Shown here in pieces: positions 31,843-40,591 of a stretch of 42,738 bases of DNA. The stretch is from assembly GCA_001417715.1 (NCBI GenBank), contig BBRT01000171.1, positions 1-42,738 on the forward strand. The letters are read 5' to 3'. Positions within the stretch are counted from its first letter, which is position 1; every line of letters begins with the position of its first letter. The position numbers and the translations under genes are program-made. The notes under the pieces are model-generated. The model had not been told where the DNA came from, did not search any database, and saw only the letters and a list, made by a program, of their open reading frames with translations. The DNA is from Candidatus Symbiothrix dinenymphae (lineage in GTDB: Bacteria; Bacteroidota; Bacteroidia; Bacteroidales; Azobacteroidaceae).

Positions 31843-32010
31843 ATGACAACAAAAAAGCAATCAGTAAGCAGGTCAACGATTGAACAATTGCGGGACATTC
31901 GCGACAAGGTAAGTGCCGAAACGCAGAATATGGCATTTGCGGAGTTGAAACAGTACATTAACAAGCACTTAAACAGCTCCTCGCTACACTCTAACGCCGT
32001 TTGGCATTAA
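31843..32010 (+). CDS. Small putative antitoxin, 55 residues
   Basis: The frame ATG 31843 to TAA 32010 encodes MTTKKQSVSRSTIEQLRDIR followed by DKVSAETQNMAFAELKQYI. The pattern RDIRDKxSxETQNMxFxELKxYI is familiar from short proteins next to Bacteroidetes PIN genes; I infer an antitoxin role from that and from position. The last residues (SSLHSNAVWH) may not be conserved. Confidence 0.65.
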   Translation: MTTKKQSVSRSTIEQLRDIRDKVSAETQNMAFAELKQYINKHLNSSSLHSNAVWH

Positions 32011-32048
32011 TGGGCGATTATTGCTTATGGCAGCAGGGAGGGGCTGTT

Positions 32049-33413
32049 TTACCCCAACCCCGCCAACTGCTCAATATTCTTGCGGATTTCCTCATCCGGC
32101 ACGGAGAAGTTCACCAAATCACCCGCCAAATATTGGTCGTAAGCCGTCATATCAATCAGCCCGTGTCCCGACAGGTTGAAGAGGATTATCTTTGCTTTGC
32201 CTTCTTTCTTGGCTTTCAGGGCTTCGTTGACTGTTGCCGCGATGGCGTGCGATGATTCGGGTGCCGGGATGATGCCCTCCGTTTGAGCGAAGAGGATGCC
32301 TGCTTTGAAGGAATCCAATTGGTCAATATCCACCGCTTCCATCATCTTGTCTTTAAGCAGTTGGCTCACGATGGAGCCTGCGCCGTGGTAGCGCAACCCG
32401 CCTGCGTGGATGTGCGCGGGGGCAAAACTGTGTCCGAGCGTAAACATCGGTATCAGCGGCGTATAGCCCGCTTCGTCGCCAAAATCGTAGTGAAACACGC
32501 CGCGTGTCAGTTTCGGGCACGACGACGGCTCAGCGGCAATAAAGCGCGTCTGCTTGCCGTCCAATATGTTGTGGCGCATAAACGGGAACGAGATGCCGCC
32601 AAAATTCGACCCGCCGCCGAAGCAGCCAATCACGATGTCGGGATATTCGCCCGCCATTGCCATCTGTTTCTCGGCTTCCAAGCCAATCACCGTTTGATGC
32701 AGCGTCACATGATTGAGCACGCTGCCAAGCGTATATTTGCAGTTCGGCGTTTGCATCGCCAGTTCGAGAGCCTCCGAAATAGCCGTGCCCAAACTGCCCT
32801 GATAGGTGGGGGTTTTGGTCAAAATTTCGCGCCCCGCCTTGGTGGACATACTCGGCGAAGCAATCACCTGCGCCCCCCACGCCTGCATCAGCGAGCGGCG
32901 ATACGGCTTTTGCTCGTAACTCACCTTTACCATATACACCGCCAAATCCAGCCCAAACACCTTGGCGGCATACGACAACGCTGTGCCCCACTGCCCCGCG
33001 CCCGTTTCGGTCGTGATGTTGGTAACGCCCTGCTGCTTGCAATAGTAGGCTTGCGCCAACGCCGAATTGAGCTTGTGCGAGCCAACGGGACTCACGCTCT
33101 CGTTCTTGAAATAGATGTGCGCGGGCGTATCCAACGCCTTTTCCAGCCCGTAGGCGCGCACCAGCGGCGTGGTGCGGTACACCTTGTACTGCTCGCGCAC
33201 CTCGTCGGGGATGGGGAGCCACGCATCCGTCTGATTGAGCTCCTGCTTCGACACCTCCTGCGCAAAAATCGGATACAAATCCTCAGGTGTCATCGCCTGT
33301 TTCGTGCCCGGATGCAGCAACGGCATCGGCTTGTTCTTCATATCCGCCACAATGTTGTACCATTGGGTCGGAATCTCCTGCTCGCTGAGCATAAATCGCT
33401 TTGTTCGTTCCAT
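32049..33413 (-). CDS. trpB: Tryptophan synthase beta-like protein, TrpB2 type
   Basis: The 454-residue protein is the longer TrpB2 form of tryptophan synthase beta, a PLP enzyme making tryptophan from indole and serine. The PLP lysine is K114 in SPVGSHKLNSALA, TETGAGQWGTALS follows, and GCFGGGSNFGG binds the PLP phosphate. The N-terminal MLHPGTK-like region and length (about 50 residues more than classical TrpB) distinguish the type. No trpA or other trp gene is adjacent, so it may act as an indole-salvage enzyme. A -7 box lies at 33486-33479 (TAATTTTG). Confidence 0.94.
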   Translation of the reverse strand: MERTKRFMLSEQEIPTQWYNIVADMKNKPMPLLHPGTKQAMTPEDLYPIFAQEVSKQELNQTDAWLPIPDEVREQYKVYRTTPLVRAYGLEKALDTPAHIYFKNESVSPVGSHKLNSALAQAYYCKQQGVTNITTETGAGQWGTALSYAAKVFGLDLAVYMVKVSYEQKPYRRSLMQAWGAQVIASPSMSTKAGREILTKTPTYQGSLGTAISEALELAMQTPNCKYTLGSVLNHVTLHQTVIGLEAEKQMAMAGEYPDIVIGCFGGGSNFGGISFPFMRHNILDGKQTRFIAAEPSSCPKLTRGVFHYDFGDEAGYTPLIPMFTLGHSFAPAHIHAGGLRYHGAGSIVSQLLKDKMMEAVDIDQLDSFKAGILFAQTEGIIPAPESSHAIAATVNEALKAKKEGKAKIILFNLSGHGLIDMTAYDQYLAGDLVNFSVPDEEIRKNIEQLAGLG

Positions 33414-33554
33414 AATGTTTTATTTTTTTATATGTTTATATTTTTTATGTTCATATTCGGCACATCCTTTTTTTTCGGCAAAATTACGAATTTATTTTTA
33501 AACAGCAAAAAAGTTGCAAAACATTTTTTTTATGAGTGCATCAGCGGGCGGGAG

Positions 33555-34070
33555 TTATTTTGCAGTCAGTTTTTCATACGCTCGGCGCGGATTATTGTCA
33601 TACAACACTTCCCCGCAATAGGTGAAATCCAGCGCAACGAGCATTTTCAGCATATAGAGATTGTCAAAATTCGTGTCCACTCGGAAACTGCGGATGCCTC
33701 GTTGCAGGCTTAGTTCTTCCACTTTGCGCATAAACAAGGTTGCTATGCCGCGATTTTTCACCTCATCGGCAACGGCTAAGCGGTGCATCACCACGTAGGG
33801 CAAATTGCTGAGCCACTGCCCCTGTATCGTTTCATAAGTCGGCTCGCCGGTAAAAAGAACTGCCCCGTAGGCAATCACATTCCCGTTTTGGCACAGCACA
33901 TACCCATCACCCCGTTCGATGTCTGCCGTGATATTGAGCATCGCGGGATAGCCGTCCTGCCATTGGCGGCTGTTTCGCAAGCGCATCTGCTCTTTGGCTT
34001 GCAAAATAATCTGCCAAATCCGCGCGGCATCGGCGGCTTCTGCTTGTCTGAATGTGATTGGGGTGTTCAT
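33555..34070 (-). CDS. GNAT family N-acetyltransferase
   Basis: The 171-residue protein starts ITFRQAEAADAARIWQII and has the acetyl-CoA segment VVMHRLAVADEVKNRGIATL with FRVDTNFDNLYMLKMLVALD after it. The ATG overlaps the stop of the upstream GyrI-like gene by one base (TAATG), so the two are translationally coupled. The substrate is unknown. Confidence 0.87.
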   Translation of the reverse strand: MNTPITFRQAEAADAARIWQIILQAKEQMRLRNSRQWQDGYPAMLNITADIERGDGYVLCQNGNVIAYGAVLFTGEPTYETIQGQWLSNLPYVVMHRLAVADEVKNRGIATLFMRKVEELSLQRGIRSFRVDTNFDNLYMLKMLVALDFTYCGEVLYDNNPRRAYEKLTAK

Positions 34071-34714
34071 TATGTTCGTTGGACGGGTATTCTTATCACT
34101 GTTTTCATCTTTGAAACATCCGTTTTTCTTGGATCGGAGAGATAAATTTCGTGATGAAATCTTGATTTGTTTATGTCTTTAACCAATTGATTTTCAGATA
34201 TGAAAGCATCGATTAGTTCAAGTGTTTTCGACTCATAGTCAAACGAGCCGATGTGCATACATTGGACGCATAAGCCTTCTTTGAAAGGGAACAATACGGC
34301 TCTATCGGTTGCTATTTTTTTCTTTTTTGCCACTTCCCTGCACGCCCAATCAAACACTTTCGCATCCACAAATTCAGGCAACCGTATCATCGAAGTCCAG
34401 TTATACGCTGATTTCGATTGCCAATCGCCACCGTCTTCAATCCACCATAATCCCTCCAGCGGCGGCACCACATAATCAAAATATCCATCGGGAATTTCAC
34501 TCCCCTTTTTGCACATTTTGATGGTGTAAGAAATCGCATAAAGCAACTCAACGGCTTGCTGATACTCTCCATCTGCATCATTCGGGTTTCCCTTGCCCGT
34601 AACCGCCGCAAAGTTAATTTCAGGAATGTCAATGAGCGTTGGTGTATTTGGGGGCAAATACAGTTGCTTACATTCGTTCTTAAAATCAAATACTTTTCCC
34701 ATTTTGATGCTCAA
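34070..34714 (-). CDS. GyrI-like domain protein
   Basis: The 214-residue protein resembles the GyrI-like small-molecule-binding family found alone in many Bacteroidetes and Firmicutes. Recognisable parts are FAAVTGKGNPNDADGEYQQA near the start, the YFDYVVPPLEGLWW segment and the C-terminal HHEIYLSDPRKTD. There is no DNA-binding domain. It forms an operon with the downstream GNAT gene and lies directly after another GyrI-like gene. Confidence 0.8.
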   Translation of the reverse strand: MSIKMGKVFDFKNECKQLYLPPNTPTLIDIPEINFAAVTGKGNPNDADGEYQQAVELLYAISYTIKMCKKGSEIPDGYFDYVVPPLEGLWWIEDGGDWQSKSAYNWTSMIRLPEFVDAKVFDWACREVAKKKKIATDRAVLFPFKEGLCVQCMHIGSFDYESKTLELIDAFISENQLVKDINKSRFHHEIYLSDPRKTDVSKMKTVIRIPVQRT

Positions 34715-35272
34715 TTATTTGCTTTCCAATAACTCTTGCCGATAAATAATTGTCTTGTTCGGCACATCGTAAATCTCCATAACCGCACCCCCTGCATAGC
34801 CGTTTTCTTTGGCGTATTGTGCAAGTGCGGGATACACTTTCATTATGCCTACGAAAATGGATATCATCCCTTTATATGGAAATTCTGTAACGATGCTATT
34901 CGTTATGGGATAGGTCTTTACTTTAAATCGTTCAAGCAATTTAGAGGTAGTTGTGCTGTCCAAATCCGCCACGATACAGCCGACTTCCGAGCGCAATTTG
35001 CTCTTTTCCACGTCTTTGGGATTGTCATAATAAATTCCAAAACCTTGCGTGGTGGCAATGCCATAATTATCCAAAAGCGCATGATACACCCTATTCGTGA
35101 CGGCACCCGATTGACCGTAATCGCCCGTCATTTCTTCATACACAAGCATTTCGCCACCCTGCGCTTCCACCCTGAACTCAATCCGCTTAAATCCGCCAAA
35201 ATAGGCATAAACTAACACCAGCAATACGATGACGATTGCAATAATAACTAACGCGACTTTCATAATTTTCAT
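34715..35272 (-). CDS. Membrane-anchored GyrI-like protein
   Basis: The 185-residue protein starts with a single hydrophobic anchor (MKVALVIIAIVIVLLVLVYA) followed by a soluble domain with EMTGDYGQSGAVTNRVYHAL, IYYDNPKDV and a repeat of the GyrI pattern. It ends directly before the next GyrI-like gene. The start at 35272 is chosen because the -7 box (35305-35298) lies just upstream, ruling out the longer frame from 35308. A ligand-binding role is inferred from the family only. Confidence 0.78.
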   Translation of the reverse strand: MKIMKVALVIIAIVIVLLVLVYAYFGGFKRIEFRVEAQGGEMLVYEEMTGDYGQSGAVTNRVYHALLDNYGIATTQGFGIYYDNPKDVEKSKLRSEVGCIVADLDSTTTSKLLERFKVKTYPITNSIVTEFPYKGMISIFVGIMKVYPALAQYAKENGYAGGAVMEIYDVPNKTIIYRQELLESK

Positions 35273-35369
35273 ATTTTTATTGTTTATAATTTGGCTGCAA
35301 AGATACAAATTATTTCATTCTTTATCGTTGGAAGTGTGATCAAAGTGATGAGGGAGAATTGCATAAACA

Positions 35370-35396
35370 AGCGTCCGAAAGAGTGTTCTTTCGGAC
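35370..35396. terminator. Hairpin after the methyltransferase gene
   Basis: GTCCGAAAGA gtgt TCTTTCGGAC is a strong stem without a long T run, located between the convergent ends of the methyltransferase frame and the next promoter. Confidence 0.6.
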
Positions 35397-35416
35397 ACAA
35401 TTATATTCACCTTTTA

Positions 35417-36064
35417 TCACATTACAACAATGCAGAAATCCATTGTAAAGCCCAAGAAGCGATTTTTGTATATTTTGAAATTGGTAATACCCGCTTTCTT
35501 TAAGATTTTTTCCAATTTCTTGTGCGAAAGAAGATGCATATAATCGCCTGCAGCCCAACTTTTTGAAGTCAAAGATAGAATTTTATCAAAGACAGTTTTA
35601 GGCAACCAATGTAGCAAAAAAATTCGCGTGTGCAATTCAAACGGAAAATAACGATTAGGCGTTGTGAAAAACAACTTTTTACACGTCCTATGCATCTCTT
35701 TCAGGAAGACAACCTGTTGCTCCTCTTCACCAACATGCTCCAAGACGGCATTAGACCAGCCAATATTGAACATATTTTCCGTAAATGGAAATATTCGACC
35801 GTCATACAAAACCGTTTTCACTGCGGGATAGCATTGCTTAAACACATTATCTCCCTCATCAGCAACGCCTAAAGCGGTTATCTTTTGAGGATAAGGATAA
35901 TGCTTTTCCAAATAGTTATCTACAGCAGCAGAGTATTCTTGATTGCAAAAACCGACATCTAAAATCAGGTCGCTCTCTAACGGATTAATCTCCTTTACAA
36001 ATAAATCATACTTTCTCGTTCTGTTTTTTCTGCGTGTAGCAGTAATAATCATATTATCTTTCAT
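35417..36064 (-). CDS. Class I SAM-dependent methyltransferase
   Basis: The 215-residue protein has SAM motif I LILDVGFCNQEYS and the Methyltransf_11-type pattern FPFTENMFNIGWSNAVLEHV with later LFFTTPNRYFPFELHTRIFL. Such enzymes often act on lipids or glycans. No partner gene is adjacent. It has its own -7 box (36102-36095). Confidence 0.85.
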   Translation of the reverse strand: MKDNMIITATRRKNRTRKYDLFVKEINPLESDLILDVGFCNQEYSAAVDNYLEKHYPYPQKITALGVADEGDNVFKQCYPAVKTVLYDGRIFPFTENMFNIGWSNAVLEHVGEEEQQVVFLKEMHRTCKKLFFTTPNRYFPFELHTRIFLLHWLPKTVFDKILSLTSKSWAAGDYMHLLSHKKLEKILKKAGITNFKIYKNRFLGFTMDFCIVVM

Positions 36065-36182
36065 CTTTATTTTTTAGCCTTTATTTTTCGGCTGCAAAGA
36101 TATGAATTTTTTTAATTCACATCTCTGTTTTTATTGCGTTTTGCCGGATGTGGTGTCTGATATACATTTAGGCAATTGTCAA

Positions 36183-36224
36183 TCTGCAAAAACTGCCTTG
36201 AAATTTTACTCTCAAGACAGCTCT
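36183..36224 (-). terminator. Terminator of the DJ-1/PfpI gene
   Basis: Minus strand CTGTCTTGA gagtaaaatt TCAAGGCAG followed by TTTTTG. Confidence 0.7.
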
Positions 36225-36272
36225 TAAAAATGGTTGCTATCTACAAATAGATACCATACCATCACTACGGGG

Positions 36273-36800
36273 CTATTTCAGCACCTCCAAAAGTTTAGGC
36301 ATCAGCGCACACAGCGTGTTTTCTGTTTGCGCGGTGTAGATGTTGCCGTCCACAACCGATGGCTCGTCCGTCCCGATTGCGCTTTTTACGGCGGCTTTGA
36401 TGTACGGATGGAGTGCTACACGCTTGCCGGTGGCGATTCCTGCGCTGTCGAAAAGCAATGCGCCGGCACAATGACCGACAATCACTTTGCCTTTGTCACC
36501 AAAAACCTTGATGACAGCCAGCATATCCTGATTTTCAGGACTTCCGGCATTTGTGCTAAACTTCGGCATAGCATCGCCACACGCAAACACCAAGGCATCG
36601 TACTCGCTTTCGTGCCCTTTCAGATTGGCGACGACATCATCCGTTTGCAGGCTGATGCCCGAATTTGTTTTGATGTGCGGGGTCGCTGCCACCGCAAACG
36701 TTTTGAATGGAATACCATTCTCAAAAAAGGCTTCCAAATACCGGAATAACCCAAAACCATTGACAGGATTTACTGCCAAAACTGCAACTTTCTTTGCCAT
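36273..36800 (-). CDS. DJ-1/PfpI family protein
   Basis: The 175-residue protein fits the DJ-1/PfpI superfamily, with the nucleophile elbow VIVGHCAGALLFDSAG carrying the reactive cysteine and an early acidic residue in the N-terminal half (YLEAFFENGIPF region). Family members act as glyoxalases, chaperones or peptidases; which applies is unknown. It is a single-gene unit with a -7 box at 36868-36861 and its own terminator. Confidence 0.87.
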   Translation of the reverse strand: MAKKVAVLAVNPVNGFGLFRYLEAFFENGIPFKTFAVAATPHIKTNSGISLQTDDVVANLKGHESEYDALVFACGDAMPKFSTNAGSPENQDMLAVIKVFGDKGKVIVGHCAGALLFDSAGIATGKRVALHPYIKAAVKSAIGTDEPSVVDGNIYTAQTENTLCALMPKLLEVLK

Positions 36801-36966
36801 AATTGAAAAATTTTAAAATTAAACATTTGCTTTGTAAAATAAAATCTTACTTCTGCACTACAAAGATACGAAAAAAAATGAATGAAACCAAGTAGGTACG
36901 AACACAAAGAAAGCATATTGATGTCGCGAAATTAAAACTGATTGCGCAACACCGATGCCAAGCGGG

Positions 36967-37791
36967 TCATACTTTCATCAGTTTTGTCTTTTCCGAGTTC
37001 AATCGCCGCGCCACTTTTTGCACATCTTCTGCCGGAGGTAGATTTTCCGGTGATAGTCCGCGTTCAAGCATGATTTTGCGCACGCCCTGATTGTTTTCTA
37101 CATGCTCTCGTTCAATGGATGGGATGCCCGACAAATCTTTTAGTTGCACATTTTCGGCAGTCATTGCGGCGGCAAAATCTTTGGCTTTGATGCTCACTGT
37201 TGGCAAAAAATCGGCTACCGGACGGCTTTCCGGCACATTAAACTTCCGCTTCAATTGCTTCGTGTCCAAATGAAAAAGGGCTTTATCGCCTTTCGAGCGA
37301 ATAATTGCAAACCCTTTGTCATCCACTCCACGTTCGAACAACACTTTTGAAAGTAGTTTCTCCGTTTCCTTCAATTTTGCACGAGCTTCCACCCGTTCCA
37401 ATTCCAACAAACGCTGCTCTATCAACTCCGCACGGCGTGTTTGTATAGCAAAATACGTCTGCGCAAAGGCAATTTCCGGCTTGCGTGAATCGCCATTTTG
37501 CGCAATCAGATAGCAGGCGTAGCGGGTGAGAAAGATGTCTTCAATCTCCTTTTCTGCCCCAGAGCCTATCACAACCATTTTGCTGACGTCAGCAAAATGG
37601 TCTGGGATACTCACAGCGGTGTTTTCGCAAGTTTCTTTCGCTTTGTCGATAATCCCGACAAAATTACGCCATTGGGTGTAACCCAACAGGGTTTGCAATT
37701 CGCGTGCACTCCAACACTCCAAGCCATTGTATTCGGAGGCAACCGCTTCGAATTGGCTAAATAACTCTTGTACTTCTTTTGTTTTTAACAT
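36967..37791 (-). CDS. dinD: DNA damage-inducible protein D homologue
   Basis: The 274-residue protein matches DinD, an SOS-linked protein with an N-terminal BRO-N-like domain. Typical stretches are [26 protein letters not shown] [11 protein letters not shown] and [16 protein letters not shown], then the long helical [18 protein letters not shown]. In E. coli DinD inhibits RecA filament activity; the role here is inferred. The -7 box is at 37839-37832. Confidence 0.9.
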   Translation of the reverse strand: MLKTKEVQELFSQFEAVASEYNGLECWSARELQTLLGYTQWRNFVGIIDKAKETCENTAVSIPDHFADVSKMVVIGSGAEKEIEDIFLTRYACYLIAQNGDSRKPEIAFAQTYFAIQTRRAELIEQRLLELERVEARAKLKETEKLLSKVLFERGVDDKGFAIIRSKGDKALFHLDTKQLKRKFNVPESRPVADFLPTVSIKAKDFAAAMTAENVQLKDLSGIPSIEREHVENNQGVRKIMLERGLSPENLPPAEDVQKVARRLNSEKTKLMKV

Positions 37792-37873
37792 TACAATTGT
37801 TTTTTATTAAGTTTAATTTTTATATCGGGTGCAAAGGTAATACTTTTATTTGAATAACACACAAAAATTGCAA

Positions 37874-38638
37874 TTATTTTACAGTTTTATCAAAACGGCT
37901 ATCCATGCAAACGCTGATGTCGGTCGTAACAAACTTCCCATTGTAAAACAAACTGAATATCGTGGCGGGCGTGGGCGATGATTGTGCCGATTTCATTGTT
38001 TCCAATTTAATGATTTTGAGCGGGATATTGCGCTTTTTTGCCGATTCGACCAGCGAATTGTAAATGTGGTACTCAGCAAACGGACAGCGATTTGAATAAT
38101 AAACCGTTATGCCATCTTTGTATTCACATTCGCCACTCTTTACGGTGTCTTTGAATTTGGGATTGGCGGCTTCGGGGCGAATCTTTTTCACCAAAAGGCT
38201 GAAACCATGCGGCAGGATTTCGCAAGCCGTAAACCCCTGCCGCAAAAGCCATTTGGTGTCGCTCATAAAATGAAATTTGCTCGTCCCGACAATGGTCACA
38301 AGCCCGTCCTTACCCTGCGCCGTGGCATCGTCCATCGCCGATTGCAACAGAACCTTGGCATAGCCCTGCCCCTTGTATTGCCCCGAAACCCAAAAACAGT
38401 TGAGCAGCAAATAGTTAGGTGCATCAATCGGTGCCCACCCCGTTTCGGCAGGACCATACTCAATAAACACTTTCGCTCGCTCGTCTAATCGGCGAAACAC
38501 ATAGCCGTTGTCGAACTCTTTCGCAAGCCATTCCTTTTTCAATTCATAGCCTTCCGTGCATTTTTTGTCGGAAATCGCGCAACAAATATGCTCTGTCGCG
38601 ATGTTCTCTTTTGTGAGAGTGATAAATTTTGCTTCCAT
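37874..38638 (-). CDS. GNAT/YoaP-domain protein
   Basis: The 254-residue protein combines an N-terminal GNAT fold (YLLLNCFWVSGQYKGQGYAK with the acetyl-CoA loop) and a C-terminal YoaP-type domain (DGITVYYSNRCPFAEYHIYN, a thioredoxin-like CxxA/CPF site). YoaP-like proteins are widespread in anaerobes but poorly characterised. It has its own -7 box (38674-38667). Confidence 0.83.
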   Translation of the reverse strand: MEAKFITLTKENIATEHICCAISDKKCTEGYELKKEWLAKEFDNGYVFRRLDERAKVFIEYGPAETGWAPIDAPNYLLLNCFWVSGQYKGQGYAKVLLQSAMDDATAQGKDGLVTIVGTSKFHFMSDTKWLLRQGFTACEILPHGFSLLVKKIRPEAANPKFKDTVKSGECEYKDGITVYYSNRCPFAEYHIYNSLVESAKKRNIPLKIIKLETMKSAQSSPTPATIFSLFYNGKFVTTDISVCMDSRFDKTVK

Positions 38639-38752
38639 TGTTTGCTTGTATTATTTATTTTGCCGACAAAGATACGGAAAAATTTTGAACTGGTTCTTGT
38701 TTTATTTGCAGCATAGCAAAATAATTCATACCTCTGCACCGAAAAAAACAAT

Positions 38753-38983
38753 ATAGGAAAAGAATTATTAATAAGAGAAATCGAACGAGTCGATGACCCA
38801 CAGTTGATTGACCAACTATTTGACTACATGATTTTCATGCAGATTAATGGTTCGCGTTTGCGCAATAAAACCGAAGTATTACCACAGAAAAAATCATACG
38901 CATTGGGACTTCCTATAGTTCACCCTGATTTTGATACAACCGAATATATCAGCCAAATGCGCGAAGAAAGGGAGTTTACATGA
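38753..38983 (+). pseudogene. Antitoxin gene of a decayed VapBC pair, start codon lost
   Basis: The frame reads (I)GKELLIREIERVDDPQLID, then FMQINGSRLRNKTEVLPQKK, a PIN-linked antitoxin pattern ending MREEREFT, and overlaps the PIN start by four bases. At the place of the expected ATG stands ATA (38753-38755), and the upstream box is the weak TACCTCTG. Use of a rare start codon cannot be excluded. Confidence 0.6.
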
Positions 38984-39172
38984 AAATATATATGGACACA
39001 TCGGCGATAATATCTTCAATAACATGCGAGGCAAATGCTCCTGCGGTGCGCAAACATCTTGATGAGGCTGTTTGAAACGGCTAAAATGGGTGATGTTGAT
39101 TATGCGATTACATTCGATAAAAAACAAGCTGCAGCTTTTCGAGATTCCGGAATCAATGTAGAGAAACTGTAA
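38980..39172 (+). pseudogene. PIN toxin gene with internal deletion and frameshift
   Basis: The first 31 codons (MKIYMDTSAIISSITCEANA...) give the PIN N-terminus, then a TGA follows. In another frame the sequence continues RLFETAKMGDVDYAITFDKK and QAAAFRDSGINVEKL, the C-terminal PIN end with its aspartate. About 70 central residues are missing, so the toxin is dead. Confidence 0.85.
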
Positions 39173-39185
39173 TAATAGTAAACTA

Positions 39186-39455
39186 TCATTCACGCTCCCG
39201 TATCGTCACCCTTATCACATCCCCCGCCTGCTTATTGATTTTCTTCCGTATCTCTTTGCGAATGCCGATGATGTGGCAGGGCGTTCCCATTTTGACGAGG
39301 CTACCTTCATATCGCTCATCATCGAACGTTGCCAGCACTTTCACACGCCCTTTTCCAAACTCACTTTTCACATCAAAGGGGATTTCAATGTAGGCACCGT
39401 CAATATCGGGGACTTTTTTTATTTCCGCTTCAAATTTGTACGTTTTTTCGTTCAT
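39186..39455 (-). CDS. DUF1905 protein
   Basis: The 89-residue protein matches DUF1905, a small beta-barrel: MNEKTYKFEAEIKKVPDIDG, then YIEIPFDVKSEFGKGRVKV and GIRKEIRKKINKQAGD. The start at 39455 gives an ATGA overlap with the upstream DUF1801 gene and is preferred over ATG 39482. The function is unknown. Confidence 0.87.
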   Translation of the reverse strand: MNEKTYKFEAEIKKVPDIDGAYIEIPFDVKSEFGKGRVKVLATFDDERYEGSLVKMGTPCHIIGIRKEIRKKINKQAGDVIRVTIRERE

Positions 39456-39823
39456 AATATTGCTATGTTTTCTTGCTTCCATTTGACAATCTTTTTCACC
39501 AATTCTGTGGGGAATGGTTGCTTGTAGGGCAACTGAATAGTGCCTTTGCTGGTTTTGTAGGCGGCTAATTCGTCTTGAAATGCTGCGATGGCATCCGGAC
39601 CGGGGAAGAAGCCGATGTGATTTTTAAAACCGCCAAACTGTACGAGAATTTTCTTTAACGTGAACGTAGGCATTCCCCAACTGATTTTTTCTTTTACTTC
39701 GGGCGCGACTTCGTGGATAATTTGCCTGAAATTCGTCATAATTGCCTGAACCTCAATGGGAAAACCGGCGATGTATTCGTCGATATTCTCCGGTGTTTTC
39801 TGTTCCATTTTCATTGTTTCCAT
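39452..39823 (-). CDS. DUF1801/YdhG-like protein
   Basis: The 123-residue protein fits the YdhG/YjhG (DUF1801) family: IDEYIAGFPIEVQAIMTNFR, ISWGMPTFTLKK and FGGFKNHIGFFPGPDAI. It is translationally coupled to DUF1905. Such pairs are common in Bacteroidetes and Firmicutes without assigned function. No clear -7 box is visible upstream. Confidence 0.87.
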   Translation of the reverse strand: METMKMEQKTPENIDEYIAGFPIEVQAIMTNFRQIIHEVAPEVKEKISWGMPTFTLKKILVQFGGFKNHIGFFPGPDAIAAFQDELAAYKTSKGTIQLPYKQPFPTELVKKIVKWKQENIAIL

Positions 39824-39893
39824 ACGCTATTTTTTATCAAATTTATAAATTACTATTTTTATCTTTTTTTGTAATAATCCACACTTATATTAC

Positions 39894-40445
39894 TTATTGA
39901 TAATGTGTTATCATAGCAACTTTCGAGTTGATTTTAGGTGATTTCACTACCACTACATTCGTATCGCTTCCGTTCAATTTTACCTTAATTTGAGCACGTC
40001 CATTGTAGGCTTGCAACTTGTGCGAACCTGCCGAATAGCCTTGATTATCAAGCAAATTGCCATCACCTGCTAAACTAAATTCTAAGTAGTTTCGGGCATC
40101 CAAACACGGCACTCCATCGGCATCAAGCAAAGTGGCTTCCACCCAAACAAAATCGCCGTCCATTTTCTTGTCATTGGGGACCTGACCCGCAATGCCCTCA
40201 CTCACAGGCAGAATTTTCACTTGAATTTGCGCCGGATTCCCCCATTTTTCAGTCTGATACCCCCACCCTACCGCATCCATGACGGTTGTTTTGCCTTTTT
40301 TGCAACGGATCGGATGTCATTTTGCCCTTCGTTCAACGCCACTTGCCAGCGCAGATTGGCTGCCGGAAACTTGGCAGCATCGCGCTTTTTCACACCTTGA
40401 CTTATGCCGTTCACAAACAGTTCCACTTCGGGGCAGTTGGAATAC
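39894..40445 (-). pseudogene. C-terminal remnant of a GH2 beta-galactosidase
   Basis: In two frames the minus strand encodes the last ~180 residues of a glycoside hydrolase family 2 enzyme. The first frame has NCPEVELFVNGISQGVKKRD and LRWQVALNEGQNDIRSVAKK. The second, after a frameshift near 40280-40300, has MDAVGWGYQTEKWGNPAQI, DADGVPCLDARNYLEFSLAG and LLDNQGYSAGSHKLQAYNGR. A decayed family-1 repeat (SEGIAGQVPNDKK) interrupts it. The catalytic domain is absent. Confidence 0.82.
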
Positions 40446-40591
40446 AATAACAGCAATTCTTTGACTACCAATGAACTAACCAAAATTGTATTGCCGCAAT
40501 CAAATAAAATATCATTGACTTTTGAACTCAAATCATCAGTGGTTTTAGATAGATGAAAAATTAGCACATTGGTGTCTATATAGTATCTCAT
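40268..40591 (-). CDS. PIN toxin N-terminus fused to a GH2 fragment
   Basis: The first ~50 residues (MRYYIDTNVLIFHLSKTTDD to ELLLLY) are the start of a PIN domain. From residue ~51 the sequence is SNCPEVELFVNGISQG and onward, derived from a beta-galactosidase C-terminal domain. The chimera of 107 residues lacks the later catalytic acidic residues of PIN. It overlaps its antitoxin gene by four bases. It is probably a disarmed toxin. Confidence 0.8.
   Translation of the reverse strand: MRYYIDTNVLIFHLSKTTDDLSSKVNDILFDCGNTILVSSLVVKELLLLYSNCPEVELFVNGISQGVKKRDAAKFPAANLRWQVALNEGQNDIRSVAKKAKQPSWMR

Noticed and set aside
32283..33713. A 476-residue plus-strand reading frame opposite trpB.
   Set aside because: It is the antisense shadow of a clear tryptophan synthase gene in GC-rich sequence and shows no family motif.
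36234..36749. A 171-residue plus-strand frame opposite the DJ-1/PfpI gene.
   Set aside because: It is antisense to a convincing DJ-1/PfpI gene with its own promoter and terminator.
37574..37601. A perfect 28-bp palindrome (CCATTTTGCTGACGTCAGC and complement) inside dinD.
   Set aside because: It encodes [10 protein letters not shown], a conserved stretch of DinD proteins, so the symmetry is most simply a coincidence of codon choice and not an operator or element.
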